Positions 16,941 through 26,258 of a stretch of DNA of 64,000 nt are shown here, one piece after another. This stretch comes from Paenibacillus ihbetae (GTDB lineage Bacteria; Bacillota; Bacilli; Paenibacillales; Paenibacillaceae). Below the pieces are notes generated by a model, which saw only the letters and a list, made by a program, of their open reading frames with translations, was not told the origin of the DNA and ran no database searches. The DNA is taken from NCBI RefSeq assembly GCF_002741055.1, contig NZ_CP016809.1, positions 248,001 to 312,000 of the forward strand, given 5' to 3'. The position numbers and the translations under genes are program-made. Every line of letters begins with the position of its first letter. The first letter of the stretch is position 1.

Positions 16941-18272
16941 ATGGATAATTCATTGTCCCCGTATCGTTTGCGACCCTTTCAGGACCAAGACCGTGAAGCC
17001 TGCTTAACTATATTCGACAGCAACGTGCCCAAGTACTTTGCGGCTGAGGAACGGCGGGACTATGCATTGTACTTAGAGAAACTGCCGGGGCCTTATTTTG
17101 TGCTGGAGAATGACTCGGGTTCTGTCATTGCCTGCGGCGGGTATGGGGCCGATAGAGGCAATGAAAGCAGCGCCGTTCTATGCTGGGGCATGGTGGATCG
17201 GAGCCTGCATCGAACGGGAGCCGGCACGAAGCTTCTGACAGAACGGCTGCGTCGAATCAGCGCCGATCCTCAGTTTTCCATTGTAAAGCTAGAAACCTCC
17301 CCCCATAGCCGCGGCTTCTTCGAGCGGTTTGGGTTTACCGCCCTGGGAACAATTCCGGACGGCTTTGCGCCTGGCCTGGACCTTGTCAAAATGGAGCTGG
17401 ACCTCGCGCTGGCATCCATCCGCCGTGCTTGCCCGGATCTGGAGCTTCATTCCGTGGAACCCATCGGTTCCGGACAAAACAATGTCATCAAGCTCGTCAA
17501 CGCGGAGCTCATCTTCCGCTTCCCCAAATATAAAGAAGGAACAACCCGTTTGAAGCGTGAAGCCGATCTGTTGAGCTTCATCGCCGATCGCCTCCCGCTG
17601 GATGTACCGCTGCCGCTTACATGCTGTTTGGACGATGATGCCATTTACCGGCCCTTCATCTGTTACCGGAAGGTGAACGGGGAACCTTTGGAAGCGGAAC
17701 GATTGCTGCAGCTCGGGCATGACGTATTACGGCGGCTGGCAGGACAGCTGGCGGGATTCCTGCGCCAATTACATAGCATGAACCTTGGCGATCTCTTTAA
17801 AAAGGAGCGATCAACGTTTGACCCATATGCTGAATGGGAGGACTTGTACGAGCGAATCCAGTCCAAGCTGTACCCTGATCTGAAGCCGGAAGCCAGAGAA
17901 TGGACGGATCAGCATTTCGGACAGTTCCTTCATGCGAAGACCGCCTCCCCGATCGTTCCGGTTTTGGTTCACGGCGATTTTGGCACTTCAAACCTATTGT
18001 TTGACCCGTACGAATTACGAATTTGCGGCATATTGGATTTTGATGAAGCCGGTATCGGCGACCCGGCCGTTGACTATGCGGCGCTGCTTGCATCTTATGG
18101 GAAGTCCTTTTTCAAGCTTGTACTCGATGAACATCCGGAGGTGCAGCGGATGATGGACCGCGTACTCTTTTACCAGGGCACTTTTGCGTTACAGGAGGCA
18201 TTATTCGGTTTGGAAAACGGTGATTCGGAAGCCTTTCAAGCCGGAGTGGAGACGGTTAACTCGAGATGTTAG
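16941..18272 (+). CDS. GNAT acetyltransferase fused to APH(2'')-like phosphotransferase
   Basis: 443 aa, ATG at 16941 with AGGTGAT upstream. Residues about 5-155 are a GNAT domain: YRLRPFQDQDREACLTIF, a pyrophosphate loop RTGAGTKLLTERL and the C-terminal strand GFFERFGFTAL. Residues about 160-443 are an aminoglycoside-phosphotransferase/kinase domain: GSGQNNVIKLVNAELIFRFPK (nucleotide loop and Lys region), the Brenner motif VHGDFGTSNLLF with catalytic Asp, and GILDFDEAGIGDPAVDYA (metal Asp). The domain order equals that of the resistance enzyme AAC(6')-APH(2''), but the GNAT half is not recognisably AAC(6'). The substrate is unknown; aminoglycoside modification is a hypothesis. Confidence 0.85.
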   Translation: MDNSLSPYRLRPFQDQDREACLTIFDSNVPKYFAAEERRDYALYLEKLPGPYFVLENDSGSVIACGGYGADRGNESSAVLCWGMVDRSLHRTGAGTKLLTERLRRISADPQFSIVKLETSPHSRGFFERFGFTALGTIPDGFAPGLDLVKMELDLALASIRRACPDLELHSVEPIGSGQNNVIKLVNAELIFRFPKYKEGTTRLKREADLLSFIADRLPLDVPLPLTCCLDDDAIYRPFICYRKVNGEPLEAERLLQLGHDVLRRLAGQLAGFLRQLHSMNLGDLFKKERSTFDPYAEWEDLYERIQSKLYPDLKPEAREWTDQHFGQFLHAKTASPIVPVLVHGDFGTSNLLFDPYELRICGILDFDEAGIGDPAVDYAALLASYGKSFFKLVLDEHPEVQRMMDRVLFYQGTFALQEALFGLENGDSEAFQAGVETVNSRC

Positions 18273-18286
18273 CCAAACGTATCATC

Positions 18287-18318
18287 AAGCAGCTCGAATC
18301 GGACATGAGCTGCTTTTT
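18287..18318 (+). terminator. Terminator of the GNAT-APH gene
   Basis: AAGCAGCTC pairs perfectly with GAGCTGCTT around 11 nt and is followed by T-rich sequence, 15 bp after the stop. Confidence 0.85.
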
Positions 18319-18406
18319 CTTATGGATGCAGGAATTTCTCAACCAGACCCAGGAGACGGCTCAGACTCTTACCTCGGATTACGCCTTGAATTCTCAATTA
18401 AAAAAA

Positions 18407-18426
18407 AGCCGCGATAATTCGCGACT
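18407..18426 (-). terminator. Terminator of the rsbQ-like/PAS operon
   Basis: On the minus strand AGTCGCGA pairs with TCGCGGCT (one G-U) around ATTA, then a run of T. It lies 33 bp downstream of the PAS gene stop at 18459. Confidence 0.8.
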
Positions 18427-18458
18427 GTCGGAATGGGTGCTTCATATGGGTTCCTGAA

Positions 18459-18926
18459 CTAGGCCTTGGGATCAGCTAATGTTGCTAGCTCCTCCCTTTT
18501 CATTTTAAGCTCCTGCTCAATGCGTTGTAATTCATCTTTCGCTTTCCGATACGCGTTCTCGGCTTGTTCAATCTGCTGCTCGTATTCCTTCCTCTGCAGC
18601 ATCGGAATTAAGACGCAATCGTAAACGGATTCATCTTCCCGCTCTCGAATCACAGCATTTAAAAGCACGGGAAGGGTTGCGCCGCTGCCCGTTTTCATCA
18701 TCAGATACATCTCGTCAATGTGATGATTAAGCTTAATTAACGGCAAAAAATAGATCTGAAAAAAAATTTGGCTGGATCGGGTAAGCAGGGATTCAAAGCT
18801 GATGCCGATTACCCCTTGTTTTTCATATTCCAACAAGCGAGAAAAGGTAGCGTTGACGCAGCGTATCGTCCGATTTTGATCCATTGATAAATAGCCGCAA
18901 GGCGCGTGATCCAACCGTTCATCCAT
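18459..18926 (-). CDS. RsbP-like PAS / coiled-coil protein lacking the phosphatase domain
   Basis: 155 aa. The ATG at 18926 lies one base after the rsbQ-like TGA (18928-18930), so the two are translationally coupled. Residues 1-110 are a PAS domain (MDERLDHAPCGYLSMD, then YFLPLIKLNHHIDEMYL and YDCVLIPM), very like the N-terminus of Bacillus RsbP. A coiled coil follows (about 112-150, QQIEQAENAYRKAKDELQRI). In RsbP a PP2C phosphatase would come next. Here the frame stops, and a terminator 33 bp later leaves no room for it. It probably senses redox or energy state or a ligand supplied by the hydrolase, but the output is missing. Confidence 0.82.
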   Translation of the reverse strand: MDERLDHAPCGYLSMDQNRTIRCVNATFSRLLEYEKQGVIGISFESLLTRSSQIFFQIYFLPLIKLNHHIDEMYLMMKTGSGATLPVLLNAVIREREDESVYDCVLIPMLQRKEYEQQIEQAENAYRKAKDELQRIEQELKMKREELATLADPKA

Positions 18927-18927
18927 A

Positions 18928-19767
18928 TCAGGCGTGCAGCTCGCTTTCCGGAACCGGCTCCGTTGAGGCCAGGTATTCGTTGATGAGCTGAATGGTCTCT
19001 TCCGGATGGCTGAGGTGAGGACAATGACCGGTTGCATCCATCAGCCGGAACTCGCTTCCCTTGATCTGCTGGTGGACAAAAGCCCCGGCTTCCATCGGAG
19101 CAATTACATCATCGGAGCATTGCAGGATGAGCGAAGGCACCGTGGCCTTGCCGAGCTCCTGACGGTAATCCGAGAGAAAAGTGGCTTCCGCAAAAAGACG
19201 GGCCGCTTTCGGATCCGTTGCGCAGAAGCTGAGCTCCAGCTCTTCCGATAATTCCGGCCGGTCCGCATTCCCCATTATGACCGGAGCCAAGTAACTCGCC
19301 CAACCTTGATAATTTTGATCCATCATGTCCAATAACGCAACCAGATCTTCCCGCTCAAATCCGCCGATGTAATCCGGCAGATCGTTCATGTAACATGCCG
19401 AAGGCCCGATCAGAACAAGGCGCTCAAAGTACTCCGGTCTTTGAATAGAGGCCAGCAACCCGATCGTTGCGCCGACGGAGTGACCCACTAGAATAGCATC
19501 CTTCAACTCAAGCGCTGAGCAGATGTCCAGGATATCCTGGGCATAGCCGTTCAAATCATGATAACGATTGGGATCATAGGCTTGTATATCGGACTTTCCC
19601 GACCCTACAAAGTCAAACAATACCACCTTATACTTCTCTTCGAAAGCTGGAGCGACAAAACGCCACATGTTCTGATCACAGCCAAAGCCGTGGGCGAATA
19701 TAAGAGCCTTTGTACCATAGCCCGTTACTTTGACGTTGTTTCGGATGAGAATTTGTTGGCTATCCAT
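18928..19767 (-). CDS. rsbQ: RsbQ-like alpha/beta hydrolase
   Basis: 279 aa, ATG at 19767 with GGAGG upstream. The catalytic triad fits RsbQ: Ser97 in GHSVG, Asp near 220 in CSDDVIAP, His near 248 in ATGHCPH. The whole chain follows RsbQ (FAHGFGCDQNMWRFVAPAFE, FVGSGKSD, GGFEREDLVALLDMMDQNYQGWA). In Bacillus, RsbQ is needed for the RsbP phosphatase to respond to energy stress and activate sigma-B. The C-terminus carries about ten extra residues. The downstream PAS partner has no phosphatase domain, so the classical pathway is incomplete at this locus. Confidence 0.88.
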   Translation of the reverse strand: MDSQQILIRNNVKVTGYGTKALIFAHGFGCDQNMWRFVAPAFEEKYKVVLFDFVGSGKSDIQAYDPNRYHDLNGYAQDILDICSALELKDAILVGHSVGATIGLLASIQRPEYFERLVLIGPSACYMNDLPDYIGGFEREDLVALLDMMDQNYQGWASYLAPVIMGNADRPELSEELELSFCATDPKAARLFAEATFLSDYRQELGKATVPSLILQCSDDVIAPMEAGAFVHQQIKGSEFRLMDATGHCPHLSHPEETIQLINEYLASTEPVPESELHA

Positions 19768-19911
19768 TGACTCTTCCTCCCGGTTACGATGAATTCTGAT
19801 ATTTCAATCTAATACAATATACTACTATATCAAGATTTTCAAATTAATTTCTGATTCTTGGGTTTAATCTCCTATTATTTCTTAGTTGGTCCGTTTGGGG
19901 GGGAAGTGCGA

Positions 19912-19920
19912 TGCTATAAT
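19912..19920 (+). promoter_or_regulatory. Extended -10 promoter of the two-component operon
   Basis: TGCTATAAT: a perfect TATAAT (19915-19920) with the TGn extension and no good -35 at 17 bp. It lies 41 bp before the response-regulator ATG at 19961. Confidence 0.6.
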
Positions 19921-19960
19921 AAAGGTAAAAAATATATCGTTAATTGGAATAGGAGCGACA

Positions 19961-20674
19961 ATGAAGATGCAATCTCCTAAAACCGTACTCATTATTGAGG
20001 ATGAGCAGGATATCTCGCGGATCGTGCATGATTATTTGCGTGTGCAAGGATTCGAACCACATGTTTCGGAAAATGCCGGCGACGGAATGCAGGAGATCCT
20101 TAACCGGCAGCCGGATTTCATTATTCTTGATCTGACGCTGCCTGATGCAGACGGCATCGAATTTTGCCGTAATCTCCGGGCAATGACAAAGGCACCCATT
20201 CTTATTCTGAGCGCTCGCAGCAGCGATACCGACAAGGTGCTTGCCCTTGGTTTCGGCGCCGACGATTATATGACCAAGCCCTTCTCGCTCACTGAGCTGG
20301 TCGCCCGCGTTCAGGCACATTTGCGGAGGATGGCGGATCTGAACAGCTCGGCATCGACAAGAGAGCAATTGCGGTTCGGTATGCTTTCGATAGACCGCAA
20401 CGCCCGCAAGGTAATGGTTGGACAGCAGGAAGTCACCCTGTCCGCCAAAGAATTCGATCTGCTGTTCTTTCTCGCTTCACATCCTAACCAAGTGTTTTCC
20501 AAAGCACAGCTCCTTGATCAGGTGTGGGGGTATTCCGCTTATGTCGAGGATAATACAATCACGGTTTACATAAGAAGATTGCGTGAAAAATTGGAGCGAT
20601 GCGAAAGTAAGCGGTCCTATATCACGACAGTATGGGGTGTCGGATATAAGTTCGCGCCCGATGAAGCGGAGTAA
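19961..20674 (+). CDS. OmpR/PhoB-family response regulator
   Basis: 237 aa. ATG at 19961 with TAGGAG upstream; the open frame further upstream has no ribosome site. The receiver domain (about 6-120) has acidic IIEDEQD, phosphoacceptor Asp in FIILDLTLPD, switch residue in ILSARS and Lys in DDYMTKPFSL. The OmpR winged helix is at about 140-232 (LSAKEFDLLFFLASHPNQVFSKAQLLDQVWG, then VYIRRLREKLE). It is followed after 5 bp by its kinase and then by the ABC exporter genes that it probably controls. Confidence 0.95.
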   Translation: MKMQSPKTVLIIEDEQDISRIVHDYLRVQGFEPHVSENAGDGMQEILNRQPDFIILDLTLPDADGIEFCRNLRAMTKAPILILSARSSDTDKVLALGFGADDYMTKPFSLTELVARVQAHLRRMADLNSSASTREQLRFGMLSIDRNARKVMVGQQEVTLSAKEFDLLFFLASHPNQVFSKAQLLDQVWGYSAYVEDNTITVYIRRLREKLERCESKRSYITTVWGVGYKFAPDEAE

Positions 20675-20679
20675 CCGGT

Positions 20680-22128
20680 ATGGACTGGAAAACCTGGTAT
20701 TCCAAACGACGCTGGGCTGCCGGACTATCAATCTTCATTGTGATTCTATCGGTCTTCTGGCTCACTTTAATCGGACCCTCAAACCAGCCGGCTCCAGCAA
20801 CGATGGTGAAGCAAATCCGCGTGTTGACGAATCCGATCGTTCACACCTTGGAACATAAGCATGCGGAATCGCTGCTATCCGATCAAAGGCTCCAACGGAA
20901 ACTAACCGAATGGACTCAAGAGTCGCAAGTGGACCTCAAGGTTGTGCTTCCTGATGGAACGATAGTCTTTGACGGCGAAAATCCACCCAAACCACGAATC
21001 AATCCGCGCTTCGAACTGGACTATACGCTTCGTATTTCCGACAGCGAACCGCCCCGCTATCATCTCGCCTTTCCGCTGCGGGATGCCGGCAGCCATACCC
21101 TGACGGGCTACGCTCAATTTTCGGTCCCCGCTTCTGTTGTGGCTTCAGGATTGCCCTCATCCGACGCCTATAGCTATGTGCCATGGATTATGCTGGCTCT
21201 GGCGCTTGGAACGCTGCTTTATTTATTCTTCTCCGTCGGACGCCGGGTGCAGCACGAGCTGGTAGAGCCGATTGCCGGACTCAAGCCTTATACGGAAGCC
21301 ATATTGAGGGGCGACTATGAGCAGCGTGCCGAATGGACGAACGATAACGAAGTCGGGGAGCTCTATGCCGTATTTGATCTCATGCGTGAAGAGCTCCGGA
21401 ATTTACATATTCGGCAAACCGCCCACAACCAGTCGCATAAAGAACTGATAACCAATCTGTCGCATGACTTAAAAACTCCGCTGTCGACGATCAAAGCATA
21501 TATTGAGGCGATTCGCGAAGGGATATGCCCCGATCTTCCAAGTGTGATGACTTATCTTGAAGTCGTGCACGCAAATGCGAGCAGAATGTCCGTGCTCGTA
21601 GACGATTTATTGCTTCACGCGCTGCGTGATTTGGGACAGATTGCCGTACAGCCGGTCGAGAAATACAGCGCTCCAGCGCTGAAACCTATCTTTAGTGCAA
21701 TGGCCCATTATATACGAACGTTAGGGATAAGCTGCGAAGTACCGGCTGACATTCCGAACTTGCTTGTCCGCATGGACAGTGTACGGATTGAGCAGGTCGT
21801 TGCCAATCTCGTCACGAACGCACTGAAGCATACGGAGCCTGGGGATACGATTCGTTTGGCGGTTGAGGAAGAACCGGAGACATCCTCCTTGCATATCATC
21901 GTCTCGGATACAGGCAGCGGGATATCCCCGGAGGATATGCCATTTATCTTTGAACGGTACTACCAGGGTAATGTTTCCCAGCGAACGTCCGGCCAACTGG
22001 CCGAACGCTCCGGGGTGGGGCTCGGTTTGTCGATTTGCAAATATATTATGGAGGCGCATGGCGGCACGATCTCTTTTTACAGTCAACGGCAGCAGGGAAC
22101 TACCTTCTGCTTAACGCTGCCCCTTTAA
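20680..22128 (+). CDS. Membrane sensor histidine kinase
   Basis: 482 aa. TM1 at about 10-30 and TM2 at about 167-188 (YVPWIMLALALGTLLYLFF) enclose an extracellular sensor of about 135 residues. Then come a HAMP-like segment, the H-box LSHDLKTPLSTIKAYIEAI, N-box VANLVTNALKHT, G1 SDTGSGI, F-box FIFERYYQG and G2 SGVGLGLSICKYI. The large outer domain differs from intramembrane-sensing Bce kinases, so ligand is probably sensed directly. A 98-bp gap separates it from the ABC ATPase gene. Confidence 0.94.
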   Translation: MDWKTWYSKRRWAAGLSIFIVILSVFWLTLIGPSNQPAPATMVKQIRVLTNPIVHTLEHKHAESLLSDQRLQRKLTEWTQESQVDLKVVLPDGTIVFDGENPPKPRINPRFELDYTLRISDSEPPRYHLAFPLRDAGSHTLTGYAQFSVPASVVASGLPSSDAYSYVPWIMLALALGTLLYLFFSVGRRVQHELVEPIAGLKPYTEAILRGDYEQRAEWTNDNEVGELYAVFDLMREELRNLHIRQTAHNQSHKELITNLSHDLKTPLSTIKAYIEAIREGICPDLPSVMTYLEVVHANASRMSVLVDDLLLHALRDLGQIAVQPVEKYSAPALKPIFSAMAHYIRTLGISCEVPADIPNLLVRMDSVRIEQVVANLVTNALKHTEPGDTIRLAVEEEPETSSLHIIVSDTGSGISPEDMPFIFERYYQGNVSQRTSGQLAERSGVGLGLSICKYIMEAHGGTISFYSQRQQGTTFCLTLPL

Positions 22129-22226
22129 ATAACGATGTCATACTTTATTTATAATTTGATAACGATTGTGCAAGATTCGCGCTCTATACTTTGGTGGCAG
22201 TAGGAGATACAGAGAGGAGAACATAT

Positions 22227-22991
22227 ATGTCATCAAGCAAAACCGTCATGCTGCAAGCTAATCATGTATGCAAAACCTACACCACCGGCAAGGAACAATT
22301 CCATGCCATTCGCAATGTCGATCTGTCCATATATCAAGGAGACTTCACCGTCATCATGGGCGATTCTGGATCGGGGAAGTCCACCTTGCTGTACCTGCTC
22401 AGCGGACTTGATGAAGTGACCTCGGGGGAAGTCCGTATTCAGGGCCAACGCCTGGATCAATTTACAACTAAGGAGCTTGCACGCTTTCGCGCGAACCGGA
22501 TCGGCTTTATCTATCAAAACAGCAACCTTGTACCGGATTTGTCGCTTTTCGATAACATTGCTCTCCCCGGCTACATCGCTAATCAAGACAAACACCTTGT
22601 GCAGCAAAGAGCACGTGATTTATTGCTTGACTTGTCCCTTGATAAACAGGGCAGCCGCTTGCCTTCTCAAGTATCCGGAGGGCAGCAGCAGCGGGCGGCG
22701 ATTGCGAGGGCGCTCATCAATAACCCGGACGTCATCTTCGCCGATGAACCCACCGGCAGTCTGAACTACGAGCAAGGCGTTACCGTGCTTGATATCCTGA
22801 GCCGGATGCATGCAAACGGTCAATCGATCGTGATGGTTACCCATGACATGAAGGCAGCGTGCCGCGGCAACCGCCTGATCTACATTCGCGATGGCAAAAT
22901 CGGCGGATCCCTGGATATGGGACCTTATTCACCTGAGCAAGCCGCCGAACGGGAAGCGATGATCTTTGCCTACGTCACCGGGAGGAGGTAG
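22227..22991 (+). CDS. ABC transporter ATP-binding protein (MacB/LolD type)
   Basis: 254 aa, ATG at 22227 with GAGGAGA upstream. Walker A GDSGSGKST (about 48-56), Q-loop FIYQNSNLVPDL, signature VSGGQQQRAAIARAL, Walker B VIFADEPTGSLN and H-loop MVTHD. The SGGQQQRxAIARAL form and the linked FtsX permease place it in the MacB/LolD/BceA group used for export or extraction of peptides or lipids. Confidence 0.95.
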   Translation: MSSSKTVMLQANHVCKTYTTGKEQFHAIRNVDLSIYQGDFTVIMGDSGSGKSTLLYLLSGLDEVTSGEVRIQGQRLDQFTTKELARFRANRIGFIYQNSNLVPDLSLFDNIALPGYIANQDKHLVQQRARDLLLDLSLDKQGSRLPSQVSGGQQQRAAIARALINNPDVIFADEPTGSLNYEQGVTVLDILSRMHANGQSIVMVTHDMKAACRGNRLIYIRDGKIGGSLDMGPYSPEQAAEREAMIFAYVTGRR

Positions 22992-22997
22992 TCAGAG

Positions 22998-25379
22998 ATG
23001 CGAGCTATATTGACGCTTTGCCTGGGGAATCTGGTAAAAAGAAAACTGCAAAATACGCTGATCTCGTTGCTTATTGCGCTATCCGCTTTGTTAGTCAGCT
23101 CCGCATTTACCGTTTTGCTAAATACGGAGAACGTCTTCGAAGACCGCCATTCGGCAGCGCAGGGTGCCCATGAAATCATAAACATGACCCGCGGGCTGCA
23201 TGACGAACAGAAGGTAACCGAGTGGTGGTCCAGCCAGGAAGGCGTAACCGCATCCCGTTTACTGCCTTACAAGCCCTGGACGGGACTGGTCTTTAAGGAA
23301 GAGGAACTGCCCAATCTTTATCTTTATATGATCAATACGCCAGCGATGCCGCATGGGGTTAATAATCCTCTTCCCGGTGCAGGACCTCAGCAACTGAGTC
23401 TGCCGGAACCCGGGGAGATTTGGGTGCCGACTTCGCTTGCTTATAAATACAACATGCAGGTTGGCGATGAATTGGTGTTCACCTCAGGCTCTGCACCTGT
23501 GCAATTCAAGATCGGCGCGATTGTCATCGACATATCCCACGGCGGTCCTTTCTCCACCACTGCCCGCATCTGGATGAATGAAGCCGATTACCAGTCTACG
23601 ATGGGCCCCTTGGACACGCCGGAACAGTATATGTTGTCGCTTCGCTTTGAACATCCCGAACAAAGCGAAGCATACTGGAAGCGATTCGAGGAGTCGCTTG
23701 GATCGCCGTTCTTGGAAGAACGCGTGACGTTTGCCGAACTGTCGGCATTCTACTTTATCATGAACAAGGTGATCGGCTTTGTGATGAGTTTTCTCGGTCT
23801 GGTCATGATTCTCGTCGCTTTGCTTACGATCGGCTTTACGATCACGGACACAATCCTTGCCAATTACCGCACCATCGGCATTCTCAAATCGATCGGGATG
23901 ACTTCCCGTCGCATCATCGGCACTTACTTGCTGCAATACGGACTCATGGCGATTGTTGCCCTGGTCCCGGCACTCATGGCAAGCCGCTTCCTTTCAGATG
24001 CCATCATCCAGAATTCCCTGTCATTCCTTAAATCCGAAACAGCCCCAGTACCGGTTCAAGCAGCAGACGTGGCGATCTGGACTGGCTGCGGCCTGCTGCT
24101 CATCATCCTTCTATGTGTCCTGATATATGCGGCCAAAACACGTCATATCGAGCCGATCCAAGCGATCCGATTCGGCATGTCGGAGTCTGCGCATAGTCGT
24201 ACGCATCGTCCAGGCACCCGCAGCAGATTACTGGATCGCTGGTCCGTGCCCGCGGTTATCGCCTGGAAGCAGGTGAGCGGCAACAAAAAAAGCGCAGGGC
24301 TGATCCTCTTCTTAATGAGCATCACCGTCGCTGTGCTCGTATTTGGCGCCGTACTCATAAACAGTGTCTATCGCATTAGTGATACATCGGCCCAGTGGGG
24401 TTATGACGATGCCGATATCGCCATGATGGTGATTAACGCCGAAGGTATGGATCGGATGGAAATGCAATCCACCATTGAAAGCGACCCTCGGGTCCTCAGT
24501 CTGAACTGGTCCGGGTCCGCTATCGGCGTCATCGCCGAGCCTGAAGGGAACAGCGAGCGCCAACAATCATTCAGCCTTCCCTTAACCGTTGTTGAAGGCA
24601 GCATGGACGAGATGGGATTCGCCTCCCTTTCGGGACGCAATCCCGTTCTGCCGAACGAAATCTCGATCGGAATCAATATTGCCCGTAAATTGAAAAAAGA
24701 TATTGGCGATATACTCACGATTTATATTGAAGGAAAACCGCAGCAATTGCTGATCACCGGCACATTTCAATCCATCTCGAACATGTCGAACACGGCTCGG
24801 GTCACCTCGGACCTTGTTGAACAGCTAAATCCGGATGCCGGGTTTATACAGCTGAAGAACCCATCCGACCGCGATGCGCTAGTGCAGCAGCTGAACGACC
24901 GCTATGGCCCTTCCATCCAAGCGTTAAAGCAGGAAGTGCTGCTCGATTCCGTGTTCAAAGAAGCCGCAGCCGTTTTACTTGTCCCAATGAGCCTGCTAGC
25001 CCTTCTGTTCATGGCCGTCACCTGTCTGATCGTTTATACGACTTGCCGTTTGCACATCCGCAAGGAGACAAAAACATACGGCATCTATGCCTCGCTTGGC
25101 CTGACCGCAGCCGACATCCGTCGCGCCCTGACAAGCAGCATCGCCGGACTTGCAGCCCTCGGCTCAATGGTTGGCATTGTCTGCGGCGCTTACGCATTGC
25201 CAGCCGTGCTGCGCAGCCTGCTCTCCAACTACGGAATTGTCAAACTGCCGTTAATCATGGCGTGGCCGGTGGCCGGTGGCTTGGCTCTAATCGCCCTTGC
25301 TATTGCCGTCAGTGGCTGCTGGCTCGCTTCGCGTATTCTTCGGCGCGCTTCCCTTCGGGTGCTGGTCCTGGATGCTTAA
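22998..25379 (+). CDS. FtsX-family ABC permease with two FtsX modules
   Basis: 793 aa, ATG at 22998 after GGAGG and 6 bp from the ATPase stop. One TM near 20-40 is followed by an outer domain of about 200 residues. Then come three TMs (about 253-365), a cytoplasmic link, a TM near 435-455, a second outer domain of about 200 residues, and three more TMs (about 650-785). This is the eight-TM double FtsX layout, unlike the ten-TM BceB. With its ATPase it probably extracts or exports a hydrophobic or peptide substrate, perhaps an antimicrobial sensed by the kinase. Confidence 0.9.
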   Translation: MRAILTLCLGNLVKRKLQNTLISLLIALSALLVSSAFTVLLNTENVFEDRHSAAQGAHEIINMTRGLHDEQKVTEWWSSQEGVTASRLLPYKPWTGLVFKEEELPNLYLYMINTPAMPHGVNNPLPGAGPQQLSLPEPGEIWVPTSLAYKYNMQVGDELVFTSGSAPVQFKIGAIVIDISHGGPFSTTARIWMNEADYQSTMGPLDTPEQYMLSLRFEHPEQSEAYWKRFEESLGSPFLEERVTFAELSAFYFIMNKVIGFVMSFLGLVMILVALLTIGFTITDTILANYRTIGILKSIGMTSRRIIGTYLLQYGLMAIVALVPALMASRFLSDAIIQNSLSFLKSETAPVPVQAADVAIWTGCGLLLIILLCVLIYAAKTRHIEPIQAIRFGMSESAHSRTHRPGTRSRLLDRWSVPAVIAWKQVSGNKKSAGLILFLMSITVAVLVFGAVLINSVYRISDTSAQWGYDDADIAMMVINAEGMDRMEMQSTIESDPRVLSLNWSGSAIGVIAEPEGNSERQQSFSLPLTVVEGSMDEMGFASLSGRNPVLPNEISIGINIARKLKKDIGDILTIYIEGKPQQLLITGTFQSISNMSNTARVTSDLVEQLNPDAGFIQLKNPSDRDALVQQLNDRYGPSIQALKQEVLLDSVFKEAAAVLLVPMSLLALLFMAVTCLIVYTTCRLHIRKETKTYGIYASLGLTAADIRRALTSSIAGLAALGSMVGIVCGAYALPAVLRSLLSNYGIVKLPLIMAWPVAGGLALIALAIAVSGCWLASRILRRASLRVLVLDA

Positions 25380-25439
25380 TTCAAGTTAATGAGCCAAAGA
25401 GCATGGATGACGTGAGTACCCATCTTTAAAGATTGAAGA

Positions 25440-25474
25440 AAGTTCTTGTCCTACCTAGGGATAAGGACTTTTTT
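25440..25474 (+). terminator. Terminator of the two-component/ABC operon
   Basis: AAGTTCTTGTCC pairs with GGATAAGGACTT (two G-U pairs) around 7 nt, then TTTT, 60 bp after the permease stop. Confidence 0.8.
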
Positions 25475-25505
25475 CATTTTTATTTATCATTTTAAAATAA
25501 ATCGC

Positions 25506-25539
25506 TTGATTAAAATATATGTATGCGATATATTGCATA
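25506..25539 (+). promoter_or_regulatory. GntR-ilvD promoter overlapped by an 18-bp palindrome
   Basis: -35 TTGATT (25506-25511), 17-bp spacer, -10 TATATT (25529-25534). The near-perfect palindrome TATGCGATATATTGCATA (25522-25539) covers the -10, as expected for an autoregulated GntR gene. Confidence 0.6.
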
Positions 25540-25556
25540 TTAAATAAAAGGAGTGA

Positions 25557-26258
25557 ATGATGATGCCAATTCCAAAAAGTTATTCCACACCTGTCCGGAT
25601 GTCTGCCAAGGAACGGGCTTTAAGCCAAATTCAGCGATGGATTATCGACGGTACCCTGCAGCCCGGCGAAAAGCTGGTGGATGCCGAACTGGCGGAAGCC
25701 CTTGGCGTATCCCGTACTCCTGTTAGGGAAGCGCTGCAGCTCTTAGAGGTTCAAGGCCTGGTTGAGATGCATCCGGGGAGGGACACGCGGGTCAAGACCA
25801 TCGAGAAGGAGGATATTCAAAAATTGTACGCCACCTTGGCTGCCCTGCATTCCCTGGCGGCTGAAACTGCCGCAGAACATTTCACGGCGGAGCAGATTGA
25901 ACAGCTGAAAGGGCTCAATGCCGAGTTCGCAGCAGCCATTGAGAACGGACAGCCGTATCAGGCCATGGAGCTGGATGAACAGTTTCATAACCTGATTGTG
26001 GATGCCTCGGATAACTCCTATGTGGCCTCCTTCAGCGCCTCCCTTCAAATCCACATCCGGAGGTTCAAATATGTTTTCCTGGCCCAGCCGGTATCCGCAA
26101 CGTCCGCCTCGGTCGAGGAGCATGCCCGCATAATTCAGGCGCTTGAGAACAAGGATGGAGCGCTGGCCTCTTCGGTGATGAAGCAGAATCTGATTCGACC
26201 GATGAAGGAACTGTACGCATTCATCCAAAACGCACAGGAAGGTGAGGATCAGAAATGA
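25557..26258 (+). CDS. GntR-family regulator (FadR subfamily)
   Basis: 233 aa. AAAGGAG precedes three tandem ATG codons (25557, 25560, 25563); the exact one is uncertain. Winged helix at about 15-80 ([53 protein letters not shown]). Helical FCD ligand domain at about 90-225, with metal-site candidates including His in [11 protein letters not shown] and [10 protein letters not shown]. Its stop overlaps the ilvD start (ATGA), so the two are coupled. It probably responds to an acid intermediate linked to the dehydratase. Confidence 0.92.
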   Translation: MMMPIPKSYSTPVRMSAKERALSQIQRWIIDGTLQPGEKLVDAELAEALGVSRTPVREALQLLEVQGLVEMHPGRDTRVKTIEKEDIQKLYATLAALHSLAAETAAEHFTAEQIEQLKGLNAEFAAAIENGQPYQAMELDEQFHNLIVDASDNSYVASFSASLQIHIRRFKYVFLAQPVSATSASVEEHARIIQALENKDGALASSVMKQNLIRPMKELYAFIQNAQEGEDQK

